Assembly: GCA_005804885.1 (NCBI GenBank)
Contig: SYOX01000301.1
Coordinates: 1-39,032, forward strand
Reading direction: 5' to 3'
DNA length: 39,032 nucleotides
Origin: Pseudomonadota bacterium
GTDB taxonomy: Bacteria; Myxococcota_A; Bradymonadia; Bradymonadales; GCA-2716585
Positions 28,827 through 36,735 of the stretch are shown here, in pieces; the stretch's first letter is position 1; each line of letters begins with the position of its first letter. A program made the position numbers and the translations under genes. A model generated the notes under the pieces. The model was given only the letters and a program-made list of their open reading frames with translations. It was not told where the DNA came from and did not search any database.

Positions 28827-30218
28827 ATGACCACGCGATCACGCGCTCTGGCCGCCGCGCTCGTCGCCGCGGCGCTCCTGTCCCCTGGCACCGCCCCGCT
28901 CGCCCAGCAGGGCGCGCCCGACACCCTCTCCCCGGGCGACGTCCGCCCAGGCTCCGAGAAACCCCAGGACGCCGTCCACGGCGGCGGCGCGCCCCAGCTC
29001 GGGGCCCCGGCCACCCCCGGCGCGATGCCCGCCCGCAGGCCCTTCTCGCTCAAGGTCAAGGTCCAGAAGGTCGACGCCGAGGGCAAGAAGGTCCCCATGG
29101 CCGGCGCCGACGTCCTGCTCGACGCCATGGCCTCGCCTCAGATGAAGATCAAGACCTACACCGAGAAGGCCGACGCCGACGGCGTCGCCACCTTCAGCCT
29201 GACCGCCGTGGAGGGCTCGACCTACATCCCCAAGGTGCTCAGCGACGGCATCAACTTCACCGGCGAGCAGGTCGTGCCCGACGCCGACGCCAAGGCGATC
29301 ACCATCGACGTCTTCGGCAAGACCTTCGACGACTCCGGCGTCATCGTCAGCGAGCTGATGACCACCGTCGACCTGACCGAAGGCCAGCTCGTCTTCATGC
29401 AGATGTGGACCTTCGTCAACACCTCGCCCTTCGCCTTTGACCCCTCCGGCGCGCTCAACAGCGAGAAATACAAGAAAGGTCTGCCCATCCAGCTGCCCAA
29501 GAAGGCCCAGGGCGCCCACGCCACCGTGATGCTCGGCAAGGGCGTCGTCCAGGACGCCGAGCTCTTCGAGGACATGGTCTTCGTCAAGGCGCCGATCCCC
29601 CCCCAGGCCGAGGGCCAGGACCCGCTTCGCGTCCAGATCCGCTTCGGCATGCCGCTGGAGGACGCCGTCCTGGAGTACAGCCAGCCCCTGCTCTACAAGA
29701 TCGAGGGCATGCGCGTCATCGTCTCGCTCCAGACCCGCTTCGCCAAGATGCCCGAGCTTGCCCTCCAGCTCGAGGCGCCCGGCTTCCCCTCCGTCGGCGA
29801 CGGCCGCGAGATGCCCGGCATGCGCAAGGATCAGAAGTTCCTCGTCGCCCGCGACGGCCACGCCGAGCCCGGCGGCGCCCTGAACTTCACCGTCTCGGGC
29901 TACCCCGCCCACGACCCCCCCGAGCGCAAGATCGCCCTGGCCCTCTTCGTCCTGATCCTGATCGTCGGCGGCGTCGTCTTCTTGCGCGAGCGCCGCGGCG
30001 CCGGTCAGGGCGGCAAGAACTCCAGGGAGCTGCGCATCAAGGCCCTGACCGACGAGCGCGAGGACCTCTTCGACGCCCTGCGCGACCTCGAAGAGCGCTT
30101 CGACCAGGGCGAGCTCGGCGACCGCGCCTACGACATCGAGGTCGCGCGCCTGCGAGAGCGGCTCGCCCTCGTCCTGCGCCGCCTCGATCAAGCGCAGAGC
30201 GCGGACAACGCCGCGTGA
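28827..30218 (+). CDS. Ccm-operon secreted/membrane protein with beta-rich ectodomain and CcmI-like cytoplasmic hairpin
   Basis: 463 residues. A cleavable signal (about 1-27, ending APLAQQ) is followed by a large beta-rich extracytoplasmic region. Part of it (KVKVQKVDAEGKKVPMAGADVLL...ADADGVATFSL) has the pattern of a carboxypeptidase-regulatory/Ig-like fold. One TM helix (about 369-388) leads to a cytoplasmic helical hairpin (LRDLEERFDQGELGDRAYDIEVARLRERL) that mirrors the one in the preceding protein. No named family is recognised. AGAGG lies before ATG 28827, and its TGA overlaps the ccmA GTG (GTGA), so it is translationally coupled into the heme-export genes. A role in cytochrome c maturation is inferred from position. 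Confidence 0.8.
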   Translation: MTTRSRALAAALVAAALLSPGTAPLAQQGAPDTLSPGDVRPGSEKPQDAVHGGGAPQLGAPATPGAMPARRPFSLKVKVQKVDAEGKKVPMAGADVLLDAMASPQMKIKTYTEKADADGVATFSLTAVEGSTYIPKVLSDGINFTGEQVVPDADAKAITIDVFGKTFDDSGVIVSELMTTVDLTEGQLVFMQMWTFVNTSPFAFDPSGALNSEKYKKGLPIQLPKKAQGAHATVMLGKGVVQDAELFEDMVFVKAPIPPQAEGQDPLRVQIRFGMPLEDAVLEYSQPLLYKIEGMRVIVSLQTRFAKMPELALQLEAPGFPSVGDGREMPGMRKDQKFLVARDGHAEPGGALNFTVSGYPAHDPPERKIALALFVLILIVGGVVFLRERRGAGQGGKNSRELRIKALTDEREDLFDALRDLEERFDQGELGDRAYDIEVARLRERLALVLRRLDQAQSADNAA

Positions 30219-30955
30219 GGCTGCTCGGCATCCGGCTCCACGACGTGAGCCGGCGCTTCGGCCGCCACCTCGCGCTGCGCGGCGTCTCTGTCGGCTTCGA
30301 CGCGGGCCAGATCGCCCTGCTGCTCGGCCCCAGCGGCGCCGGCAAGTCCACCCTGCGGCGCGTCGCCTCGACGCTGCTGCGCCCCACCCGCGGGCTCGTG
30401 ACCGCCTCCGTCGAGCACGAGGGCGCGCGCCACGAGGTCGACCTCTTCGAACTGGCCGAGCACGACCGCGCCTTCCTCGGCCTCGTCAGCCATGCCAGCC
30501 TCATCTACCACGACCTGACCGGCCGGGAGAACCTCGACCTCTTCGGCAGGCTCTACGGCCTCTCCGCCGAGGTGACCCGCACGAGGGCCGAGGCGCTGAT
30601 CCGCGAGCTTGACCTGCTCGACGCCGCCGATCGCCTCGTGGCCGGCTACAGCCGCGGGATGCGCCAGCGCCTGAGCATCGCCCGCGCGCTGATCCAGGGC
30701 CCCTCCGTCCTGCTCCTCGACGAGCCCTTCACGGGCCTGGACCAGAGCGGCAACCGCATCCTCTACGGTGTCCTGCGCCGCCTGCGGGCCGAGGGGTGCC
30801 TCACCCTCCTGATCACCCACAACCTTGATCTTCCTCATGATTTGATCGACCGCGCCCTGCTGCTCAACCACGGCCGCGTCGCCCACGACGGGCGCCCGGA
30901 CCCGGATCTGAGCCTCGCCCTCTGGTACGAGCAGCGCCTGAAGGAGTCGGCCTGA
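30215..30955 (+). CDS. ccmA: Heme-handling ABC ATPase CcmA
   Basis: 246 residues. ATPase of the CcmABCD complex that releases holo-CcmE. Walker A GPSGAGKST (38-46), signature YSRGM (145-149), Walker B LLLLDEP with D169, and H-loop ITHN. The signature is of the exporter type (SRGMRQRLSIARAL) rather than the LSAGQ of enterobacterial CcmA. Assignment as CcmA therefore rests largely on the ccmB gene that follows directly (TGATG, 1-nt overlap). Start GTG 30215 overlaps the previous stop by 3 nt. The protein is slightly longer than E. coli CcmA (about 205 aa). Confidence 0.88.
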   Translation: MRLLGIRLHDVSRRFGRHLALRGVSVGFDAGQIALLLGPSGAGKSTLRRVASTLLRPTRGLVTASVEHEGARHEVDLFELAEHDRAFLGLVSHASLIYHDLTGRENLDLFGRLYGLSAEVTRTRAEALIRELDLLDAADRLVAGYSRGMRQRLSIARALIQGPSVLLLDEPFTGLDQSGNRILYGVLRRLRAEGCLTLLITHNLDLPHDLIDRALLLNHGRVAHDGRPDPDLSLALWYEQRLKESA

Positions 30956-31767
30956 TGGGCGGCGAGCAGGGCCAGGGCTCGACGCCCCACGGGGCCCAGC
31001 CCCAGGGCCGGCGCAGGGCGCGCAAGGCCGAGGGGCCGGCGCTCTCCGATCCGCGCAGGCTGACGGCGGCCGGGGTCGGCGCCAGCGCCGTGCTGCGCCA
31101 GAGCGCGCTCCTGATCCGCAAAGATCTGCTCACGGAGTGGCGGACGAAGGAGACGCTGCTGACGCTGATCTTCTTCGCGCTGCTGCTCGTGGTGATCTTC
31201 TCCTTCAGCCTCTGGGTCGACGAGAAGATCGCGCGGGCGGTCGCGCCCGGCATCATCTGGATCGCGCTGGCCTTCACGGGGGCGCTGGCCATCGAGCGCA
31301 GCTTCGCCCAGGAGCAGGAGGGCGACACGCTCACGGCGCTGGCGCTCGTCCCCGGGGCCCAGCAGGCGCTCTTCGCCGCCAAGACCGCCACCAACATCCT
31401 CTACATCCTCATCGTCGTGCTGGTCGTGGCGCCGCTGGTGCTCTTGATGCTCTCGGTGCCGCTGCCGATGGACACCTGGCCCTGCTTCGCCGCCGCGCTG
31501 GTGGCCGGGACGGTGGGCTTCTCGGCCGTCGGGACGGTCTTCAGCGCCATGCTGGTGGCCGTCCGTCGCCGCGGCGTCCTCCTGCCCATCGTCCTGTACC
31601 CCATCGCGCTGCCGCTGCTGATCATGGGGGTGGAGGCCGTCGGCGTGCTGATCCAGGAGTTCCCCGTCGCCCAGGCCTGGAGCTGGGTCAAGGTCATGGT
31701 GGCCGTCGACGTCCTCTACATCGTCGGCGGGGCCTGGCTCTTTGGCCACATCGGGCAAGACGAATAG
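30955..31767 (+). CDS. ccmB: Heme exporter membrane subunit CcmB
   Basis: 270 residues with about 50 extra hydrophilic residues at the N-terminus compared with the usual 220. The CcmB core begins at LIRKDLLTEWRTKETLLTLIFFALLLVVIF and contains six TM helices, including GIIWIALAFTGALAIERSFAQEQEG and the VLYPIALPLLIMGVEAV segment typical of the family. It pairs with CcmA as the permease of the CcmABCD complex. The start codon shares a base with the ccmA stop. A 120-bp gap with a hairpin separates it from ccmC. Confidence 0.94.
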   Translation: MGGEQGQGSTPHGAQPQGRRRARKAEGPALSDPRRLTAAGVGASAVLRQSALLIRKDLLTEWRTKETLLTLIFFALLLVVIFSFSLWVDEKIARAVAPGIIWIALAFTGALAIERSFAQEQEGDTLTALALVPGAQQALFAAKTATNILYILIVVLVVAPLVLLMLSVPLPMDTWPCFAAALVAGTVGFSAVGTVFSAMLVAVRRRGVLLPIVLYPIALPLLIMGVEAVGVLIQEFPVAQAWSWVKVMVAVDVLYIVGGAWLFGHIGQDE

Positions 31768-31793
31768 CCGCGAGCGTGGTATGAGACTTGGGC

Positions 31794-31819
31794 CGGGCGC
31801 GGTTTTCTTGGCGCGCCCC
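31794..31819 (+). other. Intercistronic stem-loop between ccmB and ccmC
   Basis: GGGCGCG (31795-31801) pairs perfectly with CGCGCCC (31812-31818) across a T-rich 10-nt loop in the longest gap of the operon. There is no U-tract after it. It may protect or process the mRNA rather than end it. Confidence 0.4.
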
Positions 31820-31887
31820 GATCCTATGGAGCGGCAAAGGGCTGGGACGCCCTGGGTCTTGACCCTCGCCGATTCTGGAGGGCTTCG

Positions 31888-32607
31888 ATGAAGGACTCTT
31901 TTCGCTTCTTCCCCGCGCTGGCGATCGTGACCGCGGCCATGATCTGCCTGAGCCTCTACCTGGCCTTCTTCTTCGCGCCCGTCGAGGCCGAGATGGGCTG
32001 GGTGCAGAAGATCTTCTACTTCCACGTCCCCTCGGCCGTGGCCGCCTACGCGGGCTTCTTCTGCGCCTTCATCTTCAGCGTCGTCTACCTCATCCGGCCC
32101 GGCGACCGCGTCGACGCCCTGGCGCGCTGCGGCGCCGAGATCGGGGTCGTCTTCTGCGCCATGGTCCTGACCAGCGGCCCGCTGTGGGCCAGGCCCATCT
32201 GGGGCGTCTACTTCGTCTTTGACCCCCAGCTGACCGCCACCCTCCTGCTCTTCTTGATCTACACGGCCTACCTGCTGCTGCGCTTCGTCGCCGCCGAGTC
32301 TGCCAGAGTGCGCAAGATCGCGGCGGTGCTGGCGATCTTCGGCTTCATGGACGTGCCCATCATCCACATGGCCGTGCGCAAGTGGGGCGGGACGCACCCG
32401 CTGGTCGAGCGCGAGGGCGGCGGCGGCCTCCACCCCGACATGCGCGTCGCCTTCTACGTGTCGATGCTGACCTTCCTGCTGCTCTTCGCCACGCTCTACT
32501 GGCTGCGCGTGCGCGTGGCCAGCCGCGAGGACAGGCTCCGGGAGCTGGAGGTGGAGATGGAAGATCAGCTCATCGAGATCAACGAGCTCAAGGGGAGGGC
32601 CGCCTGA
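31888..32607 (+). CDS. ccmC: Heme-loading protein CcmC with altered WWD motif
   Basis: 239 residues, six TM helices, normal family size. CcmC presents heme to CcmE. The conserved His ligands are H46 (FYFHVPSA) and H160 (PIIHMAVRKW). The Trp-rich signature, typically WGTWWxWDxRLT in CcmC, reads WGVYFVFDPQLT (105-116): the scaffold, Gly and Asp112 remain, but the following Trp are Tyr/Phe. The C-terminal helix ends in a charged coiled coil. Start ATG 31888 follows GGAGGG. Its stop overlaps the start of the ccmD-like gene (TGATG). Confidence 0.94.
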   Translation: MKDSFRFFPALAIVTAAMICLSLYLAFFFAPVEAEMGWVQKIFYFHVPSAVAAYAGFFCAFIFSVVYLIRPGDRVDALARCGAEIGVVFCAMVLTSGPLWARPIWGVYFVFDPQLTATLLLFLIYTAYLLLRFVAAESARVRKIAAVLAIFGFMDVPIIHMAVRKWGGTHPLVEREGGGGLHPDMRVAFYVSMLTFLLLFATLYWLRVRVASREDRLRELEVEMEDQLIEINELKGRAA

Positions 32608-33278
32608 TGCGGACGACGACCTGGCGCGCGACAGCGCCGCTCTTTATCGCCCTGATCCTGACGGCGGGCCCCGCGGCCGAGGCGCTTGCGGACATCGCCC
32701 CCATTCGCGTCGAGAGGCCGAAGCGCCCCCGCCAGCCGCCCGCCGAGGCGCCCGCGGACAAGGCCGAGCCGACCGCCGACAAGGCCGATCCGACGCCGAC
32801 CGCCGACAAGGCCGCCGACGACATGGCGGCCGGCGGCTCGCCGGACGGGCTCGCCGCGCCGACCGACGACAAGGCCGGGCCGACCGATGGGCAGCCGACG
32901 CCAGCAGCCGACGCCGCCGAGCCCGCCGACCCTGCGGCCGAGCCGCCGGCCGACCCCGCCGCGCAAGGCGAGGGCGAAAAGGGCGAGGGCGATAAACCCG
33001 CGCAGATCAATAAGTTTGAGGCTCCCGCCGCCGACGCCAAGGCCGAGGGCGACACCCCGACGATGGGCTTTGAGGCCGCCACCGACGAGGCTCCCAAGGA
33101 GAACCTGCCGGCCTGGCCCTTCCTCTACGGCGCCTACACCTTCCTGTGGCTGTTGATCTTCGCCTACGTCGTCTTCCTCTGGCGCAAGCAGGCCGCGCTG
33201 GAGGCCCGGATCAGCGCCGTGGACAAGCGCATGGATGCTGTCGACGCGGCTCTGGAGGCGCTGGAGGCAGAGGCATGA
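32607..33278 (+). CDS. Extended CcmD-like protein with secreted Ala/Pro/Asp-rich region
   Basis: 223 residues. The last 70 (PAWPFLYGAYTFLWLLIFAYVVFLWRKQAALEARIS) have the CcmD form: an aromatic approach, one TM helix and a basic/helical tail. CcmD is normally about 60 aa and needed to release holo-CcmE from CcmABC. Here it follows a predicted signal peptide (about 1-27, LTAGPAAEALA) and about 120 residues of low-complexity Ala/Pro/Asp/Lys sequence with repeated ADKA(D/E)PT units. It overlaps ccmC by one base (TGATG) and the next small gene by four (ATGA). The ccmD assignment rests on position and TM-region pattern. Confidence 0.72.
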   Translation: MRTTTWRATAPLFIALILTAGPAAEALADIAPIRVERPKRPRQPPAEAPADKAEPTADKADPTPTADKAADDMAAGGSPDGLAAPTDDKAGPTDGQPTPAADAAEPADPAAEPPADPAAQGEGEKGEGDKPAQINKFEAPAADAKAEGDTPTMGFEAATDEAPKENLPAWPFLYGAYTFLWLLIFAYVVFLWRKQAALEARISAVDKRMDAVDAALEALEAEA

Positions 33279-33442
33279 CCTACGCCCACATCTTCTACAT
33301 CCCCGTCATCCTGCTCGTGGGGCTGATCGCCGGCTACGCCTGGGGCCGACAGGCCGAGCAGAAGGCCGCCTCCCTCCACGAAGAGCGCGGCGGCGGCGAC
33401 CGTCGCTCCCGTCGACGCGCCCGCTCCGATCAGGAAGACTGA
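33275..33442 (+). CDS. Small single-TM protein, last gene of the ccm operon
   Basis: 55 residues from ATG 33275, overlapping the ccmD-like stop as ATGA. One TM helix (IFYIPVILLVGLIAGYAWG) is followed by a strongly basic/acidic tail (RRSRRRARSDQED). No family is recognised. The tight overlap makes a real, co-translated gene likely; it may be a small accessory subunit of the Ccm complex. It converges on the L,D-transpeptidase gene with a 21-bp gap. Confidence 0.6.
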   Translation: MTYAHIFYIPVILLVGLIAGYAWGRQAEQKAASLHEERGGGDRRSRRRARSDQED

Positions 33443-33463
33443 GCCCTCGTCCTCCTTCGCCCT

Positions 33464-35410
33464 TCAGGGGTAGTGGGCGGTCGGCTCGAAGACCACGCCG
33501 TGGCGCTCGGCCGCCAGCGCGATGTCCCGGTGGTAGATGTCCCACAAGAAGATCACCGAGCCCTCGTCCTCGACCTTGGTGGTCACGTAGTCGATGTGGA
33601 TCTCGGGGCCGTCGTTGAGGTCGACGTTGTAGGAGGACCCTCCGGAGGCCGCCTTGCGGACCCGCTGCGGCGTCCAGGTGGGATCGTCGCGCTGGAGCAC
33701 GAAGGCGGCCAGATCCAGCGGCTCCTGGACCCTCATGCAGCCGTGCGAGTAGGCCCTGACGCGCGTCTTGAAGAGATCCTTGCTCGGCGTGTCGTGCATG
33801 TAGACGTCGTGCTGGTTGGGGAAGAGGAACTTGACCTGCCCGAGCGCATTGCCGAAGCCCGGCTTCTGGCGGATCGACTCGTGGCCGTTGGACCCCTCGA
33901 CCACCTCGTACTTGTGCTGCTCCAGGTACTCCGGGTCCTCCTCGGCCTTGCGCATGATCTCGCGCTGGATCCTGGCCGGGACGTTCCAGTAGGGGTTGAA
34001 GACCACCCGCTCCATCTTGTCCCTGAAGAGCGGCGTCGCGTCGGGGAAGCGCCACTGGCCCGTCTCCCGGTCGAGGTATTTCTTGCGGCTGCCCACCACG
34101 ATGTTGAAGCGCATCTTGACCTGCCCCTCGTCCCACACCTCGGCCACGAACTCCGGCACGTTGACGTAGATCGCGTAGCCCTCGCCTCGATAGCCCTCCC
34201 TGAGCCGCTGGAGGTTGATCTTGATCTGGGCCAGCCTGAAGGCGCTCGGCGCGCTCATCACCTGGATCATCTCGTAGTCGATCACCGCCTCGTCGCTGAG
34301 CAGGTTCCCGCGTCGGTATCGCTGGATCGCGGCGCTGAGCGCCTCATCCCATTGATCGTCGATGGTGCCCTCGTAGAGCCGCTCGCCGCTCAGGCGCGCC
34401 TTGATCTGCTTGACGACGCCCGCCGGGGTGTCTCGACTCGCGGCGGTGTACCGCGTCGCCTCCCTGCGCTTCGGCGGCTTGATCGAAGGGAGATCCAGCG
34501 GCCAGCCCCCCGCGGCGTCGATCGCCGCGTAGCGCGCCAGCGCCTCCATCAGCCGCCTGTAGTCCTCCCCGATCGGCCTGAGCCCCTCCAGGAGGCCCCC
34601 GACGGCGTCAGCCGCCCTGGGCCCCATCGCCGCCTCGCGCGCCATGCGAAAGAAGCCCAGCTGCCGCTCCTCGATGACGCCCTGCTTGCCCTTCGAGATC
34701 ATGATCTCCTCCGGGACCGAGAGCACGTTGGCGTGCTTCATGTCGTAGGCGTAGCGCAGCAGGCCATCGGCCAGCGCGATCTCGGCGCGCGCCCTGAGCG
34801 CAGACAACGCCTCCATCCCCCTGGCGTGCTCCGCCAGCCACGCTCGAAGCACCTCGCCTTGCGCGCCGCCCAGCAGCGCGTCGATGGCCTCGTCGTCCCC
34901 CCAGTCGGTGCGCTGCTCCCACAAGGACGCGAGCGCCTGATCGACCTCGGGCACCGCGTCGAGGTGTTGCCGCAGCTGCGCGGCCTGCTCCTCGGCCTGG
35001 ATCTGCCACATGGACACCCTGGGCGCGTGGTAGACCCTCGGATCAAGCGCCTCGGCGCCGCTGTCCCGGAGGGTGGCGAAGATCCGCTCCCCGACGGGCG
35101 TCATCCCCGCCTGATCCAGCATGAAGCGCTGGTGGCCTGTCTCGGCGTAGAGCACCTCGATCGCCCTGGGCTGGTGCAGCTCGCCCTTGAGCGCCTCGAT
35201 CTCCGTCGGGAGGTGCGCCGGCCTGGCCTCGATCGCCGCGCGCGCCTCCAGCAGCGCGGGGAGCCTGGTCAGCAGCGCCGCGCGCGCCGATTCATCCCTG
35301 ACCCCATCGTCCGGGACGTCGACCTTCGGCGCGGACGTCGTACTGCACCCTGCCGCGAGGATCCCGAGCCCGCCCGCCACCAGAAGAACCCACCTGCGCC
35401 AACCTCCCAC
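33464..35410 (-). CDS. Lipoprotein L,D-transpeptidase (YcbB/LdtD-like)
   Basis: 648 residues. GTG start at 35410 with GAGGAGGG 6 nt upstream, followed by a signal and lipobox AAGC. The architecture matches long YcbB-type enzymes: an N-terminal scaffold (about 30-300), a peptidoglycan-binding-like segment (about 310-390), and a YkuD catalytic domain (about 420-600) with YVNVPEF, MRFNIVVG and catalytic SHGCMRV (H556, C558). Such enzymes make 3-3 peptidoglycan cross-links or attach proteins to the wall in the periplasm. Unusually, it is lipid-anchored rather than held by a TM helix. It is divergent from the MepA-like endopeptidase, with a good sigma70-type promoter between them. Confidence 0.93.
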   Translation of the reverse strand: MGGWRRWVLLVAGGLGILAAGCSTTSAPKVDVPDDGVRDESARAALLTRLPALLEARAAIEARPAHLPTEIEALKGELHQPRAIEVLYAETGHQRFMLDQAGMTPVGERIFATLRDSGAEALDPRVYHAPRVSMWQIQAEEQAAQLRQHLDAVPEVDQALASLWEQRTDWGDDEAIDALLGGAQGEVLRAWLAEHARGMEALSALRARAEIALADGLLRYAYDMKHANVLSVPEEIMISKGKQGVIEERQLGFFRMAREAAMGPRAADAVGGLLEGLRPIGEDYRRLMEALARYAAIDAAGGWPLDLPSIKPPKRREATRYTAASRDTPAGVVKQIKARLSGERLYEGTIDDQWDEALSAAIQRYRRGNLLSDEAVIDYEMIQVMSAPSAFRLAQIKINLQRLREGYRGEGYAIYVNVPEFVAEVWDEGQVKMRFNIVVGSRKKYLDRETGQWRFPDATPLFRDKMERVVFNPYWNVPARIQREIMRKAEEDPEYLEQHKYEVVEGSNGHESIRQKPGFGNALGQVKFLFPNQHDVYMHDTPSKDLFKTRVRAYSHGCMRVQEPLDLAAFVLQRDDPTWTPQRVRKAASGGSSYNVDLNDGPEIHIDYVTTKVEDEGSVIFLWDIYHRDIALAAERHGVVFEPTAHYP

Positions 35411-35431
35411 CTCAACCCTCCTCGTTGATCA

Positions 35432-35453
35432 GGCCCTCTGGACAGCGAGGGCC
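35432..35453 (-). other. Hairpin at the start of the L,D-transpeptidase transcript
   Basis: GGCCCTC (35432-35438) and GAGGGCC (35447-35453) are complementary around an 8-nt loop, just downstream of the predicted -10 box. It could be an operator or a 5'-UTR structure. Confidence 0.35.
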
Positions 35454-35458
35454 GGAGC

Positions 35459-35486
35459 AAGATAGCACGGGTGGCTCCATCGTCAA
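35459..35486 (-). promoter_or_regulatory. Sigma70-type promoter for the L,D-transpeptidase gene
   Basis: On the minus strand: TTGACG (35486-35481), 16-bp spacer, TATCTT (35464-35459) preceded by TGC, an extended -10. The 5' UTR would be about 40 nt before the GTG start. This is the best conventional promoter match in the window. Confidence 0.6.
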
Positions 35487-35688
35487 TATTGGCGCTGTAT
35501 CTGTGTTCAGTTGCGGGTTGGGTGCGTTGGACATCGTGGCCTGGTTCGTGGATAAAGTTGCAGGGAGAGGGCCGTGGCAGATCGCCGCCATGGGCTGTGC
35601 GGTGCGGCCTGGCGCTGCGGGCGCAGCAGGAGAGTTCAGGCGTGAGGAGAGAGCGGAGGCTGGTTTGAGCCATGGTGTCGAAGGTCTC

Positions 35689-36723
35689 ATGGAGACCAGC
35701 GCGACGGTGACGACCTTGCCTTCCCCGGAAGGCAGCGATCGTCGGCGTGCGTGGAGGGTCGCGGGCTGGGTGGTGGCAGGGCTTGTCGCGCTGTCGCTGG
35801 TTGGCCTGTTGCTCGCCAAGATCTTCGGGGGGTCGATGGCGACGATCGCCGGCCCGGACAGCCCTGCGATCGCGCGCATCCACGCCGAGGCGGCCGGGCG
35901 TTCCTTGGCCTTCCGGATCCAGGAGGTCTCCACGGCGCTGACCGAGAGGGGCAACGCCGAGAGCGCCCAGCCCATCGTGGAGGTGGTGCGCTACCGGGTG
36001 CAGACGAGCGGCTCGCTGGAGGACATCGCCCGGATCTTCGACCTGCCGATGGAGCTCGCCCGCGCGCTCAACCCGGGGCTGCCCGACGATCGCAAGTTCG
36101 GCGCCGGCAAGGTTTTTACGGTCTACAAGCACGGCGTCAGGGTCCCCGAGGCCGAGCCGAAGCCCTTCCGGCAGGTCGACGTCCCGATGCCCGACGGGCT
36201 CGGCCGCCGGGTGCGCAGCCGCAGCAAGTCCTGGGGGACGGCGCGCATGGTCCGCGACCTGGATCAGGCCTTGAACGTCTACGGCAGGGCCTTCCCCAAG
36301 GGGCCGGTGGTCATCGTCAGCGACATGTCGCTGCGCGGCGGCGGGAGGCTTCGACCCCACCACACGCACCGGGACGGGCGAGACGTGGATCTGAGCTACG
36401 TGCCGGTGCCGGAGCACGACAACGGCGGCTTCTTGAAGATGACCTCGATGGTCTTTGACCCTGAGCGCAACTGGACGATGCTCAAGGCCCTGGTGGACAC
36501 CGGCGGCGTCGAGTTGATCCTGATGGATTATCAGATCCAGAAGATGTACCACGAGTTCGCCGCGACCAAGGGCGTCCCCGCCGCCGAGCTCGCCCGGATC
36601 TTCCAGTACCCGCGTGACAAGGAGGCCGAGGTGGGTATCATCCGCCATTGGGACGGGCACCGCGATCACATGCACGTGCGCTTTGCCTGCCCGGCGGACT
36701 TCCCCGAGTGCGGGCGTGAGTGA
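35689..36723 (+). CDS. LysM-like/MepA-type (LAS) peptidoglycan endopeptidase
   Basis: 344 residues from ATG 35689 (AAGG 5 nt upstream); the open frame reaches 88 codons higher but without coding character. One N-terminal TM anchor (about 21-42) is followed by a LysM-like module (YRVQTSGSLEDIARIFDLP...GKVFTVYK, about 105-150) and a MepA/M74 domain. The zinc ligands are H227-x6-D234 (HTHRDGRDVD) and the HxH H327/H329 (DHMHVRF). This family cleaves D,D-cross-links in the wall. E. coli MepA is a free periplasmic enzyme, while this one is membrane-anchored with its own wall-binding module. It is divergent from the L,D-transpeptidase gene and 12 bp upstream of dnaJ. Confidence 0.9.
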   Translation: METSATVTTLPSPEGSDRRRAWRVAGWVVAGLVALSLVGLLLAKIFGGSMATIAGPDSPAIARIHAEAAGRSLAFRIQEVSTALTERGNAESAQPIVEVVRYRVQTSGSLEDIARIFDLPMELARALNPGLPDDRKFGAGKVFTVYKHGVRVPEAEPKPFRQVDVPMPDGLGRRVRSRSKSWGTARMVRDLDQALNVYGRAFPKGPVVIVSDMSLRGGGRLRPHHTHRDGRDVDLSYVPVPEHDNGGFLKMTSMVFDPERNWTMLKALVDTGGVELILMDYQIQKMYHEFAATKGVPAAELARIFQYPRDKEAEVGIIRHWDGHRDHMHVRFACPADFPECGRE

Positions 36724-36735
36724 GAGCTCGGAATC

